Below are positions 53,509-63,400 of a DNA stretch of 64,000 bases, in pieces. Origin of the DNA: CAVQBJ01 sp963710725. Its GTDB lineage: Bacteria; Actinomycetota; Thermoleophilia; Solirubrobacterales; Solirubrobacteraceae. The notes under the pieces were generated by a model. The model made no database searches. It was not told where the DNA came from and saw nothing but the letters and a program-made list of their open reading frames with translations. Location: positions 620,001 through 684,000 of the forward strand of contig CAVQBJ010000008.1 in NCBI GenBank assembly GCA_963710725.1, in the 5' to 3' direction. The position numbers were made by a program, and so were the translations under genes. Each line of letters starts with the position of its first letter. Positions within the stretch are counted from its first letter, which is position 1.

Positions 53509-56100
53509 ATGATTGGTGCCTTGCCTGCTCCGTTTTCGCCTCATCACAACGAGGAGCACGCGCTCAGCGAGCTCGTCACGGCGGCAAGCTCGCTGCTTGA
53601 CCCGTCGGCTCTGGCCGAGGTCACCGTCGAGCACGTGCGACTGCTGCTCGGGACGGACGCCGCGCTGCTCCTCCTGCACGATCGCGAGGATGGCGTGCTC
53701 GTCCCCTTGGCGATTCGCGGGGAGGTGCTGCGGCTGCCGTGGCGCGTCTTCCATCCGGGCCAGGGCGCCGTCGGCGAGGCGTTCGCCGCTGAGCGTCCGG
53801 TCATCGCATCCGACTACGCCGCCGAGCTCGCGTGGCCCATCAGCGAGCCCGCGCCAGGCAGCGCGGTCGCCGTGCCGATCTGGGCCGGGGGAAGCGTCGT
53901 GGGGGCGCTCGCGAGCTTCGAGCGCGACGAGCGTGAGTGGAGCGAGCGGGACATCGACCTGCTCAGGCTGGTGGCGGCGCAGGTGGGGCCGACGCTCGTC
54001 ACGATGCGCCTGCTCGCCCGCGAGCAGCGCCGCACCGCTGAAGCCGCCGCGCTCGCAACGCTCATGCGGCAGGGCTCCATGACGTCGGGCATCGATGAGC
54101 GCATCGCCTGCGTCACGGAGTTCGCCCAGCGGCTCGTCGGCGCCGACCTCGCCGGGGTGGTCCTGCGCGATCCGGGCGCCGAGCCGACGGCGTGGCGCGG
54201 CGTCGTCGGCAGTCGCACCGACGCCTGGCGCGAACAGGTGTATCCCGAAGGGCATCCGGCGTCGCCCACGATCTGGGGCGACCGCCTGCAGGTGGTGCGC
54301 GGCGCCGACGGCGGGCGCCTCGAGGAGGCCGAGTTTCCGTTCTTCGCCGCGGAGGGCGTGTCGGTCGGCATCAGCATTCCGCTCGCGTCGCGACAGCGCA
54401 CGGTGGGGGCGCTCTGCCTCGGCTGGCGCCTCGCGGTCGAGCTGTCGCCGCCGCTGCTCGATTTCGTGGCCGCGCTCGCGGCCTACGCCGGGACACTGGT
54501 CGTGAGCGCCGCGGCGGACGTCCAGCGAACGGTGCTCATCGACAACGCCCCGGTGGCGCTCATCGCCTTCGACCTCGATGGCACGGTCACCGTGCTGGAG
54601 GGCCGGGGTGCGGCGCAGCTCGGATTCGGACCCGCGGACGTCGGACGCTCGGTCGAGGACATCTTCGCCGACGACCCGATCCACGCGAGGCGGCTTCGCC
54701 ACGCCCTCCAGACCCAGGATCAGGGCCCTCCGATGACGGTGGAGTACCGCGAGCACGTCTTCGACGTTCAGACGCGCCTGCTCCCGGCCGGCGCGTTCCT
54801 GGTCGCGACGGACGTGACCGCGCGGGACGCGGCCGAACGCGAGCTCGCTCACCGCGCCGCCTTCGACGAGCTCACCGGCCTTCCCAATGGCCGCGAGGCG
54901 CGACGCCGCGCCGCCTCGGCACTGGCCTCGGGCGGCCTCGTCGCGGCGATGATCGACGTGCGCTCGTTCGATCACGTCAACGAGACCTTCGGCTACCACG
55001 TCGGCGATGAGCTGCTGCGCACGCTCGCCGAGCGCCTGACCGCCGACCTCCCCGACGCGCTCGTCGTCGCTCGATCGGGTGGCGACGAGTTCGTCGTGCT
55101 GGCGACCCGCGCGACCGAGAACGACGACGGACGCGCGCTGGGGGAGCGCGTCGCCGCGAGCGTGCGCGCGCCCGTCGACGTCCAGGGCACGACGATCTAT
55201 GCGGGGTGCTCGTGTGGTGTCGCGAGCGAGGCGGCGGGTGGCGACGCGGTCGCGCTCGTCCGCCACGCCGATGTCGCGCTGCAGATGTCGCGCCGCCGCG
55301 ACGGCCGCCTCACGGTGCACGACACGGCGATCGCGACCGTCCTGCGTCGTCAGCTGCTGCTGGGCGCGGAGCTCGTCGGGGCGCTCGCCGAGCGACGCAT
55401 CTCCGTCGCCTACCAGCCGATCGTCGCCTTGCCCGAAGGTGGGCTGCACAGCGTGGAGGCCCTCGTTCGCTGGACGTCCCGCACGGAGGGTCCGGTGCCG
55501 GCGGCGGATCTCGTCGAGCTGGCTCAGCGGAGCGGGCGCATGCCTCAACTCACGGAATACGTTCTCGATCACGCGCTGGGCCATGCATCGGACATTGGCG
55601 TCCCGGTCGCCGTCAATGTCACGCCGACCGAGGTCCGAGGCGGCGAGCTGGGGGCGGTCGTCGATCGCCTGCTCGCCGCCCACGACCTGCCACCGTCGAT
55701 GCTCTCCCTCGAGCTGATCGAGACCTCCGAGCTCGATATGGACGTGGACGCGACCGACGAGCTCGCCGCGTTGCGCGCCCGCGGCGTCGCCGTCGCCGTC
55801 GACGACTTCGGGCAGGGCTGGTCCTCGCTCGAGCTGCTCAAGCGCCTGCCGGCCGATCTCCTCAAGGTCGACCGCGTGTTCATCGGCGGGCTCACGCATG
55901 ACGAGCGCGACCAAGCGATCGTCCGCGCCGCGGTGCAGATCGCCGGCGTGCTCGGGATGAGGGTGGTGGCGGAGGGCATCGAGGACGAGGCGACGCTCGA
56001 TGCCGCGCGAGCAATTGGCTGTGGGCTCGCTCAGGGCTTCCATCTCGGACGTCCGATGCCGATCGATGACCTGCTGCGCTGGGCCCGGTCGCGGCCCTGA
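53509..56100 (+). CDS. GAF-GAF-PAS-GGDEF-EAL c-di-GMP enzyme
   Basis: 863 residues from an ATG at 53509. Two GAF domains (about 20-175 and 195-340) and a PAS-like segment (about 345-440: NAPVALIAFDLDGTVTVLEG) precede the GGDEF domain (445-600, RSGGDEFVVL at ~523). The EAL domain (610-863) has VEALVRW (~651), NVTPTEV, ELIETSELD and DDFGQGWSSLELLKRLP. All catalytic signatures of both output domains are present, so it may switch between making and degrading c-di-GMP. It has no membrane helices and is therefore a cytosolic sensor. Confidence 0.9.
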   Translation: MIGALPAPFSPHHNEEHALSELVTAASSLLDPSALAEVTVEHVRLLLGTDAALLLLHDREDGVLVPLAIRGEVLRLPWRVFHPGQGAVGEAFAAERPVIASDYAAELAWPISEPAPGSAVAVPIWAGGSVVGALASFERDEREWSERDIDLLRLVAAQVGPTLVTMRLLAREQRRTAEAAALATLMRQGSMTSGIDERIACVTEFAQRLVGADLAGVVLRDPGAEPTAWRGVVGSRTDAWREQVYPEGHPASPTIWGDRLQVVRGADGGRLEEAEFPFFAAEGVSVGISIPLASRQRTVGALCLGWRLAVELSPPLLDFVAALAAYAGTLVVSAAADVQRTVLIDNAPVALIAFDLDGTVTVLEGRGAAQLGFGPADVGRSVEDIFADDPIHARRLRHALQTQDQGPPMTVEYREHVFDVQTRLLPAGAFLVATDVTARDAAERELAHRAAFDELTGLPNGREARRRAASALASGGLVAAMIDVRSFDHVNETFGYHVGDELLRTLAERLTADLPDALVVARSGGDEFVVLATRATENDDGRALGERVAASVRAPVDVQGTTIYAGCSCGVASEAAGGDAVALVRHADVALQMSRRRDGRLTVHDTAIATVLRRQLLLGAELVGALAERRISVAYQPIVALPEGGLHSVEALVRWTSRTEGPVPAADLVELAQRSGRMPQLTEYVLDHALGHASDIGVPVAVNVTPTEVRGGELGAVVDRLLAAHDLPPSMLSLELIETSELDMDVDATDELAALRARGVAVAVDDFGQGWSSLELLKRLPADLLKVDRVFIGGLTHDERDQAIVRAAVQIAGVLGMRVVAEGIEDEATLDAARAIGCGLAQGFHLGRPMPIDDLLRWARSRP

Positions 56101-56921
56101 CTATCGAGATCCGGCCGAGCCGCCCGTCGCGCTCCACTCAGTCGCGTCTCGTCATCGGATGGGAAGAACGCCTCCAACCGCAACTCCTGCGCCGTCACGT
56201 CGACCGGCGTGCCGAGGGTGGATACGACCGAGAAGAAGCTGAGCGCGGCGCCCGCGAACTCGAAGCGGACGTCGATGATCGGCGCCGCCGCCACCACGGC
56301 CGGCGGATCGCCGAGCAGCGGCGCGACGTCCGCCCGCGAACGGAGCTGATCGACGAGCGCGCGGGTGTCGGTGTCCAGCACACCACCCACGGCCTCGCGA
56401 CCGGCGCGCTCCAGGAGCGACGGCGCGACGGCGTCCCAATTCGACACCGCGTCGCGGACCGGTCCCGGCTCGATCATCAGGCGCAGCACGTTCGCAGGCT
56501 CAGGCAGCCGGGCCGGGGCGAGCAGTCCACTGAAGAACCGGGTCGCACCGGCGTTCGCGCGCAGGACGTTCCAGCCGCGGTCCATGACAACAGCCGGGAA
56601 CGGCTCGTGCTGGCCGAGCATCGAGGACAAGGCCGCCTCGACGCGCCCGAACTCGGGTGCGTCGAGTCCGTTCGCGGAGTACAGCGGCGCGTAGCCCGCA
56701 GCGAGCAGCAGCGCGTTGCGCTCGCGCAGTGGGACGTCGAGGGCGCCCGCCAGCCGAACAACCATCTGGCGGCTCGCTTGTGCCCGGCCGGTCTCGACGA
56801 AGCTGACGTGACGGGCCGTGGTTCGCGCGTCGGCAGCGAGCTCGAGCTGGCTCTTGCCGCGCACCCCGCGCCAGTAGCGCAGCAGGTCCCCGATTCCGGT
56901 GCTTGCTCGGTCCGCAGACAT
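56031..56921 (-). CDS. XRE-family regulator with MmyB-like ligand domain
   Basis: 296 residues from the ATG at 56921. The helix-turn-helix lies at about 12-66 (LLRYWRGVRGKSQLELAADARTTARHVSFVETGRAQ). The MmyB-like domain (about 100-255) includes FPAVVMDRGWNVLRANAGATRFF and LRLMIEPGPVRDAVSNW, which in this family binds a fatty acid-like ligand. The C-terminal 35 residues are basic and run 70 bp into the convergent GGDEF-EAL gene, so the annotated end may be longer than the ancestral one. No obvious divergent target gene. Confidence 0.83.
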   Translation of the reverse strand: MSADRASTGIGDLLRYWRGVRGKSQLELAADARTTARHVSFVETGRAQASRQMVVRLAGALDVPLRERNALLLAAGYAPLYSANGLDAPEFGRVEAALSSMLGQHEPFPAVVMDRGWNVLRANAGATRFFSGLLAPARLPEPANVLRLMIEPGPVRDAVSNWDAVAPSLLERAGREAVGGVLDTDTRALVDQLRSRADVAPLLGDPPAVVAAAPIIDVRFEFAGAALSFFSVVSTLGTPVDVTAQELRLEAFFPSDDETRLSGARRAARPDLDSQGRDRAQRSRSSIGIGRPRWKP

Positions 56922-57245
56922 GGTCCAACCCTCAGCTCGTCCACCTTTCCCGCGGTCGTGTGCCTCACGACGGCGAGTTGCACCGCCGTGGAGTACGGCT
57001 CCGAGATCGGGTTCGATCCCGCAACCGCCGGGGCGACGGGCGCACCGAAGTGGTCGAAGTTGAAGTGCAAGTCGACCTATAGCTCGTGGCTGCATTCGCA
57101 TGCCCACGCTACGCGGAGGAAGAAGAGCACGGAGGTCGCGGCGCTGCATGAGCAACATGGCTGCCCGACGACGGGGTTGTAGTAGAGCCGGATTCGGGCG
57201 GTGATCGCGCTCACCGCCCTCTGCAGCGCGTGGGAGAATCCCGAC
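56922..57245. other. spacer with a possible decayed coding remnant
   Basis: About 320 bases. In the + frame from about 56940 to 57182 the translation contains CLTTASCTAVEYGSE. This resembles the Cys-containing SCTAVG-type repeat of large secreted actinobacterial proteins, but it lacks a start, a signal and further repeats. It may be a gene fragment. No other gene is seen. Confidence 0.3.
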
Positions 57246-59198
57246 ATGCCAGAGACTGCGACCGGCGCGCAGGAGCGCGGACGGGAGGCGTTCGAGCGGC
57301 GGGAGTGGGCGGCCGCGTTCGCCAAGCTGCGCGCCTGCGATGCCGCCGGGTCGCTGCCCGCCGAGGATCTGGAGCGCTTGGGCGAGGCGGCACGTTGGTC
57401 GCGCCACTTCGACGAGATGCTCGACGCCTTCGAGCGGGCCGCGGCCGGGTACGAGAGCGCCCGGGACCATCGATCAGCGGCGCGGGTGGCCGTGAAGCTC
57501 ACACTTGAGCACCACGCGCGGCGCGGCGACGCGCTCGCCGCTGGCTGGTTGGCGCGCGCGGGGCGGTTGCTCGAGGGCGAGCCCCCGTGTCGCGAGCGTG
57601 GTCTGGTCCTGATGTGCATGGCACAGGGCATGTTCTTCCTCGGTAACGGAGCGGCGGCGCTGCACATCAGCCAGGAGATGGTTGACCTCGGCCGCGAGCT
57701 CGAGGATCGCGACGTCGAGGCCCTGGGCCGCCTGACCATGGGCCACGCCCGGCTGCTCGGCGGCGAAGTAGCGGAAGGCACCGTCCTGATCGATGAGGCG
57801 ATGGCCGCGGCTCTGGGCGGGGATCTCGAGCTGTGGACGACTGGACAGATCTTCTGCTCCACGATTTTCGCGTGCCGCAATCGCGGCGACTGGGGTCGGG
57901 CCGGCGAGTGGAGCGTCGCGTCGTTGCGGTGGTGCGAGCGGCAATCACTGAGCGGGTTCCCGGGGCTCTGCCGGTTTCACCAGGCCGAGGTGTTGCGTTT
58001 CCGCGGCGAGCTCGATCGCGCCGAACGCGACGCCAGCGAGGCGGTCGAGGAGCTGCTGCCGTCGTCGCCTCGGTGGGCCGCCTGGGGGCTGCATGAGCTC
58101 GGCGAGATCCGCCGCCGGCGCGGCGACCTGAAGGGCGCGGCCGCGTCTTTTCGCCACTCCGCCGAGCTCGGCTTTGACCCGCAGCCCGGCCTGGCGCTCC
58201 TGCGTCTCGACGAGGGGAAGCCGCCCGCCGCTCGGCGGGCGATTCTGGAGGCTCTGGCCGACGAAAACGGGTTGGCGCGCGAGGGCCGGTGGCTTGTCCT
58301 GCCGGCGGCGGTCGAGATCGCGATTGCCGCGGGTGACGCCGATTTGGCCCGTTCCGCGCGCGATGAGCTGGAGCAGCTTGCCGATTCGCTTGATACGGCC
58401 GCAGTGCGCGCCGCCGCGATTGTGGCCGGCGGCCGGGTCGCGCTGTTGGAGTCTCGGACCGATGACGCGGTTCGCGATCTTCGCCGAGGGATAGGCGTGT
58501 GGTCCGAGATCGACGTCCCGTACGAGGCGGCCCAGGCGCGCGAGCTCCTGGCCGGCGCCTACGCCGATCTCGGCGACCCGGACGCCGCGGAGCTGGAGCT
58601 CACGGCCGCACGAGCGAGCTTCGAGCGCATCGGGGCCCAGCGAGCCTCGCGTCGCCTCGCCGGGCTGCTCTCGAGAACTGGCACGGACCCGCACACCGCC
58701 GTCAGGACGTTCATGTTCACCGACATCGTCGACTCAACGCGCCTGGTCGAGCTGCTCGGCGACGACCAGTGGGAATCGCTGCTCGCCTGGCACGATCGTA
58801 CGTTGAGACGGTGCTTCGAGGCGGGTGCTGGCGAGGAGGTCAAGCACGAGGGTGACGGCTTCTTCGTTGCGTTTGCCGAGCCCGAAAACGCGCTTGAGTG
58901 CGCCTGCTCGATCCAACGGTCGCTGCGCGACCACCGGCGCGATCATGGCTTCGCGCCTCGCGTCCGCATCGGCATCCACGCCGCCGAGGCGACCGACCGC
59001 GGCGGCGACTACAGCGGCCGCGGAGTGCACACGACCGCCCGCATTGCGGCGGCGGCCGCCGGGGGCGAGGTCATCGCGAGTCGCGAGGCGCTCGAGGCGG
59101 CGCGCGACGCATTCCCGGCTCACGACGAGCGACCACTCGAGGTGAAGGGACTCGCGGAACCAGTGACGGTGGCTACCGTCGAGTGGTCGGACGGCTAG
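57246..59198 (+). CDS. TPR-containing class III adenylate/guanylate cyclase
   Basis: 650 residues from an ATG at 57246. Residues 1-470 are helical tetratricopeptide-like repeats (AREAFERREWAAAFAKL-type units repeated about every 35-40 residues). Residues 488-650 are a class III cyclase domain: TFMFTDIVDSTRL (metal Asp), KHEGDGFFVAF (second Asp), and VRIGIHAAE. The transition-state segment reads GRGVHTTARI, with His where many cyclases have Asn; this occurs in a known TPR-cyclase subgroup (recalled). It would produce cAMP (or cGMP) under protein-protein control. Confidence 0.87.
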   Translation: MPETATGAQERGREAFERREWAAAFAKLRACDAAGSLPAEDLERLGEAARWSRHFDEMLDAFERAAAGYESARDHRSAARVAVKLTLEHHARRGDALAAGWLARAGRLLEGEPPCRERGLVLMCMAQGMFFLGNGAAALHISQEMVDLGRELEDRDVEALGRLTMGHARLLGGEVAEGTVLIDEAMAAALGGDLELWTTGQIFCSTIFACRNRGDWGRAGEWSVASLRWCERQSLSGFPGLCRFHQAEVLRFRGELDRAERDASEAVEELLPSSPRWAAWGLHELGEIRRRRGDLKGAAASFRHSAELGFDPQPGLALLRLDEGKPPAARRAILEALADENGLAREGRWLVLPAAVEIAIAAGDADLARSARDELEQLADSLDTAAVRAAAIVAGGRVALLESRTDDAVRDLRRGIGVWSEIDVPYEAAQARELLAGAYADLGDPDAAELELTAARASFERIGAQRASRRLAGLLSRTGTDPHTAVRTFMFTDIVDSTRLVELLGDDQWESLLAWHDRTLRRCFEAGAGEEVKHEGDGFFVAFAEPENALECACSIQRSLRDHRRDHGFAPRVRIGIHAAEATDRGGDYSGRGVHTTARIAAAAAGGEVIASREALEAARDAFPAHDERPLEVKGLAEPVTVATVEWSDG

Positions 59199-59374
59199 CC
59201 AGCTGCCCGGCTCAGCGGCGGTTGTGCGGGCTGGACGTGCTCGCTGACGCTCAACCACATGACACGCGAGACAGCGCCGCCGGCGTGGCTGAGCGGACAC
59301 TGGTCCTCGCTGTCCTCCGCGGAGCGCTGCTCGACCTACTCGCGACGGGCGCCTCGCGTCGCCCCGGGCCTGCC

Positions 59375-59803
59375 TCATGTGCTGGTCCGCACAGCGTGCC
59401 CTTCGCGACCGGCGGCCTCGGCCAGGCGATCGTCGAGCGTGACGATCTCGAGTGACGCGGCGTCCCCCTCGCTGGCGACCACGGCGGCCGCCAGCTGGAG
59501 AGCATCGGCAGCGCGGAGCGCGTGAACGCGCAGGAGGCGACGAGCGGCCCTTCGCACGGCCTCGACCGGCTGCACCTCATTCCAGCCCCCGGCGAGCGCA
59601 TCGAGGCGCTCGATCGCATCGCGCATCGCGCTGTCGGCGAGATCGCCCTGACGCTCGAGTCTCGCCAAGGCTGACACGCATTCGACCGACGTCGCCCACC
59701 ACACGAGCATCACCGGATCTTCCTCGGCCAGCGCCCGCACCGCCTCGGTGCTTGCCTCGGCAACGAGCAGCGAAACGATCGCCGAGCTGTCCCAGAACCT
59801 CAA
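59375..59803 (-). CDS. PIN-domain toxin, VapC-like
   Basis: 142 residues. PIN RNase acidic residues are visible in FWDSSAIVSLL (Asp5), in the ECVSALARLE region (Glu), in LRAADALQLAAAV (Asp) and in IVTLDDRLAEAA (Asp). The fold cleaves RNA with Mg2+. The ATG overlaps the stop of the antitoxin gene by 4 bp, standard for a toxin-antitoxin pair. Confidence 0.87.
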   Translation of the reverse strand: MRFWDSSAIVSLLVAEASTEAVRALAEEDPVMLVWWATSVECVSALARLERQGDLADSAMRDAIERLDALAGGWNEVQPVEAVRRAARRLLRVHALRAADALQLAAAVVASEGDAASLEIVTLDDRLAEAAGREGHAVRTST

Positions 59804-60096
59804 CGTCCGGAGCGCCTCTCCTCGAGCAGCGCGGCAACCGCGCTTGCGCCACCGCGGGCGCCGGCGGGCCTTCGGGAGAGCACGTGCGTCGCTGGAGGCG
59901 TGCGCGCCACTCGAACCGTCCCCGCGCGTTCGAGCCGAGCCAGCCGTCCCTGCGCGTCCGTGTCGAGCGTGATCGCCGACTCAAGCCGGGCCACCGGGAT
60001 CCCGCGGTCCACGATCAGGACGGATTCACCACCCCGCACGTGATCGATCAGCGCACTGAGCCGGTTCTTCGCCTCGGTGATCGTGGCGACAATCAT
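59800..60096 (-). CDS. Phd/YefM-type antitoxin (VapB partner)
   Basis: 98 residues. The N-terminal part IVATITEAKNRLSALIDHVRGGESVLIVDRGIPVARLE is the classic Phd/YefM DNA-binding fold. The Arg-rich C-terminal half probably wraps and inhibits the PIN toxin. The start follows directly after a 13-bp palindrome, so the pair is likely autoregulated. Confidence 0.85.
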   Translation of the reverse strand: MIVATITEAKNRLSALIDHVRGGESVLIVDRGIPVARLESAITLDTDAQGRLARLERAGTVRVARTPPATHVLSRRPAGARGGASAVAALLEERRSGR

Positions 60097-60098
60097 CG

Positions 60099-60111
60099 AG
60101 CTAGAATAGCT
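60099..60111. promoter_or_regulatory. palindromic operator of the toxin-antitoxin operon
   Basis: AGCTAGAATAGCT is a perfect 5+3+5 palindrome only two bases upstream of the antitoxin ATG (60096). Binding here would block both promoter clearance and ribosome access, fitting antitoxin autoregulation. Confidence 0.6.
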
Positions 60112-60175
60112 TGCAGGATCCGGCTATTCAAGTCTTATGGAGACGGACGGCGCACGCGTGTCGTCTCATCGTGCG

Positions 60176-60370
60176 TCAGGGGATTACTCCAGATCCGCCG
60201 GAGTACCCATAGCCGTCGGAGTTGCCGCTCACGGTGCCGCCCTGCGTGAGTTCGCTGACCGTTCCCAGGACCACCAGGCGAGGCCGCTCATACCCCGTGC
60301 AGCTCGGCCCGTCCTGCTCCGGCGGGCCAGCAGGCGTGGGACCGTCGGACCGTGAAGGGACCCCTGTCAT
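60176..60370 (-). CDS. probable lasso-peptide (RiPP) precursor, orphan
   Basis: 64 residues with GGAG upstream. The leader ends YERPRLVVLGTVSELTQ, fitting the lasso leader pattern Y-x-x-P-x-L-x3-G ending in T-x. The penultimate Thr marks the cleavage site. The predicted 21-residue core starts GGTVSGNSD: Gly1 and Asp9 could form the nine-residue macrolactam ring. The Tyr/Gly/Ser tail (GYGYSGGSG) ends Val-Ile-Pro. The N-terminal 26 residues before Tyr are a Pro/Gly-rich extension. No B1/B2 leader-binding/protease or asparagine-synthetase-like cyclase gene occurs in the window, so maturation would be in trans. Identification rests on pattern alone. Confidence 0.65.
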   Translation of the reverse strand: MTGVPSRSDGPTPAGPPEQDGPSCTGYERPRLVVLGTVSELTQGGTVSGNSDGYGYSGGSGVIP

Positions 60371-60416
60371 GAGCGGCTTGCTCCTCTCCGGCTCGTGCCT
60401 TGACGTCTAATCACGC

Positions 60417-63400
60417 TCACGCCCCCCTGCCATTGCGCCGCGGGCGCCCCGAACCGCGCCTGGCAGAGCGAACCGCTGGCTTCTTGGTCTTCCCGGCCTT
60501 GATGTGTGAGCCGGCCTTGGGGTGCTTGCCGGCTCGCGGCTTCTTCTTCGCCGTCTTCGCCTTGGCCTTGGCCTTCTTTGCCTTCGGCTTGGACGGGCTG
60601 GCTGCCGCGCTCACGGCCGTGACTGGTGGTGAGCTGGCGGCCACCTCGCCGATCGGGCTGACCGTCCCGGACACCACCGCCGTGAGCGGCGCTGCGGGCG
60701 ACCCGGATCCGGGAGCGCCCGAAGAGCCGGAACTGCTGCCGACGGCCGGCGTCGTGGATGTCACAGTCGGCGGGGTGGGCGCGGTCGCCGGGGCGGGCAC
60801 GAGGTCGTCCTCGGCGTTGTAGGCGAAGGAGTAGTCGCCGGTCTGGGTCACCGCGAACTGGAACGAGACGTTGATCGACTGGCCAGGCGCCAGGCCGCCG
60901 TTGGGCAGGTCGGCCGTGGCGTCCAGGGTCGAGTTCAGCCCGCCGGGTTCGGCGGACTGGGCCTGCGGTGGCTGCACCGCCTGCAGCGTCAGGCCGTCGA
61001 CGGTGAAGCCGTTGACGGTCGTCGTGGCGGAGGTCTCAGGCTCGAGCACGGCTTGGGTTGGTGCGGCGCCGGGGCTGTCCAGCGTGGTGAGGGCGGTGAT
61101 CCGGAAGCGTAGGCGGGTCACCGTCTCACCCGGCGTGGGGGTCGCGGCGTTGAGGCACACCCCGTTGGGGGCTTGGTCCAGGCCGGTGGTGGGCTCACCC
61201 GAACAGTTGGTCAGGGTGCGGTTGACGACCAGCGTGCCGGGGCTGCCCTTGGTGTAGCTGACGTTCGTCGTGGGCAAGGCGTCCGGGGAGGGATCGACCA
61301 GGCTCGATTGCAGGATTTCGTTGTGCACGACCGGGGAACCGCTGTCGGACGGGACTGGAGAGCCGAGCACCGGGCTGCCATGCAGCGCGTCATTGTCGTC
61401 CTCGGCGATGAAGGAGAAGTCCGTGAGGTTGTTGCTCGTATTCACCGGGCTGCCGTCGCTGAAGTTCCGCACCCAGGCGTAGTCCTCATCGGGCAGGGTC
61501 GCCGGCGGAATCAGTGGCGAGCCGGAGGCGAATGCTGCCGGCGCACCGGCGAAGCCGACGGCGTCGACGATCGAGGCGTCGGGGGCCACCAGCTGCACCC
61601 CGTCGGGGTTGGCGGGTGTGCTGCTCGCGGTCAGTAGCTGATCGGGCGAGGCGAGGCTGTCGAGTGAGTACTGATCGCCCGCCACCAGGAAGGCGCCGTT
61701 GGCCGGGATCACGTAGCCCTGCGGCAGATCGACGACGGTGGTCTGGCTGCCGTGGCCCTCGTCGAAGTTCAGCGACCATCCAGTCAGCGACACGGGAGAC
61801 GTGGTCGGGTTGAACAGCTGCACGTACTGATCGCCAGCGCCCCCCGGACCAGAGAAGCGCAGCGCCTCGATCATCAGCTGGCCGGTGTAGGACGGCGTGA
61901 AGGTGTATTGGTCTGATTGATTCACGTAGCTGGGCCCCTGCGCGTTGAGCACCTGGACGTCGACGGTCCCGACGTCGTGGGCCGGCGTGACGGCGGTGAT
62001 CTGGGTGTCCGAACCGATCGTGAAGCTCGTCGCCTGCACGCCGCCGAAAGTGACGCTTTGCGCGCCCGTGAAGTTCGACCCGGTGATCGTCACCGCCTTC
62101 AGCCCGGTCGACGCTCCCGAGGTCGGTTGCACGCCCATGACGATCGGCGGCCCGGGAACCGTCGCCGACACCGGCGGCGCGGAGGTGGCATTGCCGTCCG
62201 GCGAGGCGGCCTCGACCTCGAATTCGTAGGTCTGCCCCGGACTGAGACCGGTCACCGTGTAGCTCGTTCCGGCGATCGGCGTCGTGTTGACCGGGGTGCC
62301 CGAGAACGAGCCGTCGGCGCCGACGTAGACGTTGTATCCCGTGAGCACGTCAGCTCCGAAGCTCGGCGCCGTCCAGGTCAGACCGACGGTCGGGGGATTC
62401 GGGGGCGAGGACGGCGTGGCCATCACATTGGTCGGTGGGCTGGGCCCGCCGGTCACGACGGTCGTCTCTGACGGGTCCCCGCAGATGTCGGGCGCTGGCG
62501 CGGTGTTGAATCGGTCTGGGCTGTAGGTGGCCACGAAGTCATAGGTCCCCGGATCGGGCGGGGCGAGGTCACCCGAGCTGTAGGTCCCGTTGCCCTGGAC
62601 GGGCACCGTCGAGGTGAGGGTTGGCGGAGCCCCGGGGCCGCACTCGTTGGGCACTCCGTCGATGGAGCCCTCGTAGTAGGCGTCGAAGGTGATCGAGCCG
62701 CCGGGCTCATAGCCGCCGGAGATCGTGGCCGAGTCGCTGATCGTGGCGCTGCTTCCCTGGCCCGAGGTCGACGCGGCGGTCGAGAGCGTGGGGTCGTACT
62801 TGGTGATCGAGTAGGAGATGGTGACCTGCGCCTGCCCGCTCGCGGTGGACTCCGCGCACGACGACACCGTCGTAGAGTCGGGCGACGGCCCGTCGGTGCA
62901 GAAGTCCGAGCCCCCGCCTCCGCCGCCCAGGTAGCCGGCGCCGCCGCCGTAGTAGCCGCCACCGCCGCCGGCACCGGCGTTGCTGCGGTCGTTGCCGCCC
63001 TGACCGGGACCGCTGCTGTTCGTGCCGCCGCCGCCGGCGTCGTCGTTACCGCCGCGCCCGCCGCCGGTCTGGGTCCCGCCGCCGCCACCACCACCCGAGC
63101 CGAACCCCGCGCTCTGTCCGCCGCCGCCCGAGGGATAGCCGGCGTTACCGCCGGCGCCGCTGGCCCCGTTCTCCGGGACATCGGCGCCGCCGCCGCCGCC
63201 GCCGGCTATGACGACCGGGCTGGAGAAGTCCGTGCCCAGGCTGACCCCCGACGCGCCGCCGCCGTTCCCGTCGCCGGTGAAGTCGTAGCCGTCGGGCGTG
63301 TTGCCGGTGCCCCCGCCGGTGTCGACACATACATACAGCGGGCCGGAATACCCGGTCACCGTCGCGGAGACCGTGTCCCCGCTGCCCCCTGACCCGGGGC

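Noticed and set aside
52984..56043. 1019-residue open frame on the minus strand
   Set aside because: It is antisense to the GGDEF-EAL gene, which has complete catalytic motifs. The reverse translation is low-complexity and Arg-rich.
57005..57030. tRNA-like T-arm (GGGTTCGATCCCGC)
   Set aside because: The loop is one base short for a 5-bp stem, and no acceptor, D or anticodon arms can be built around it.
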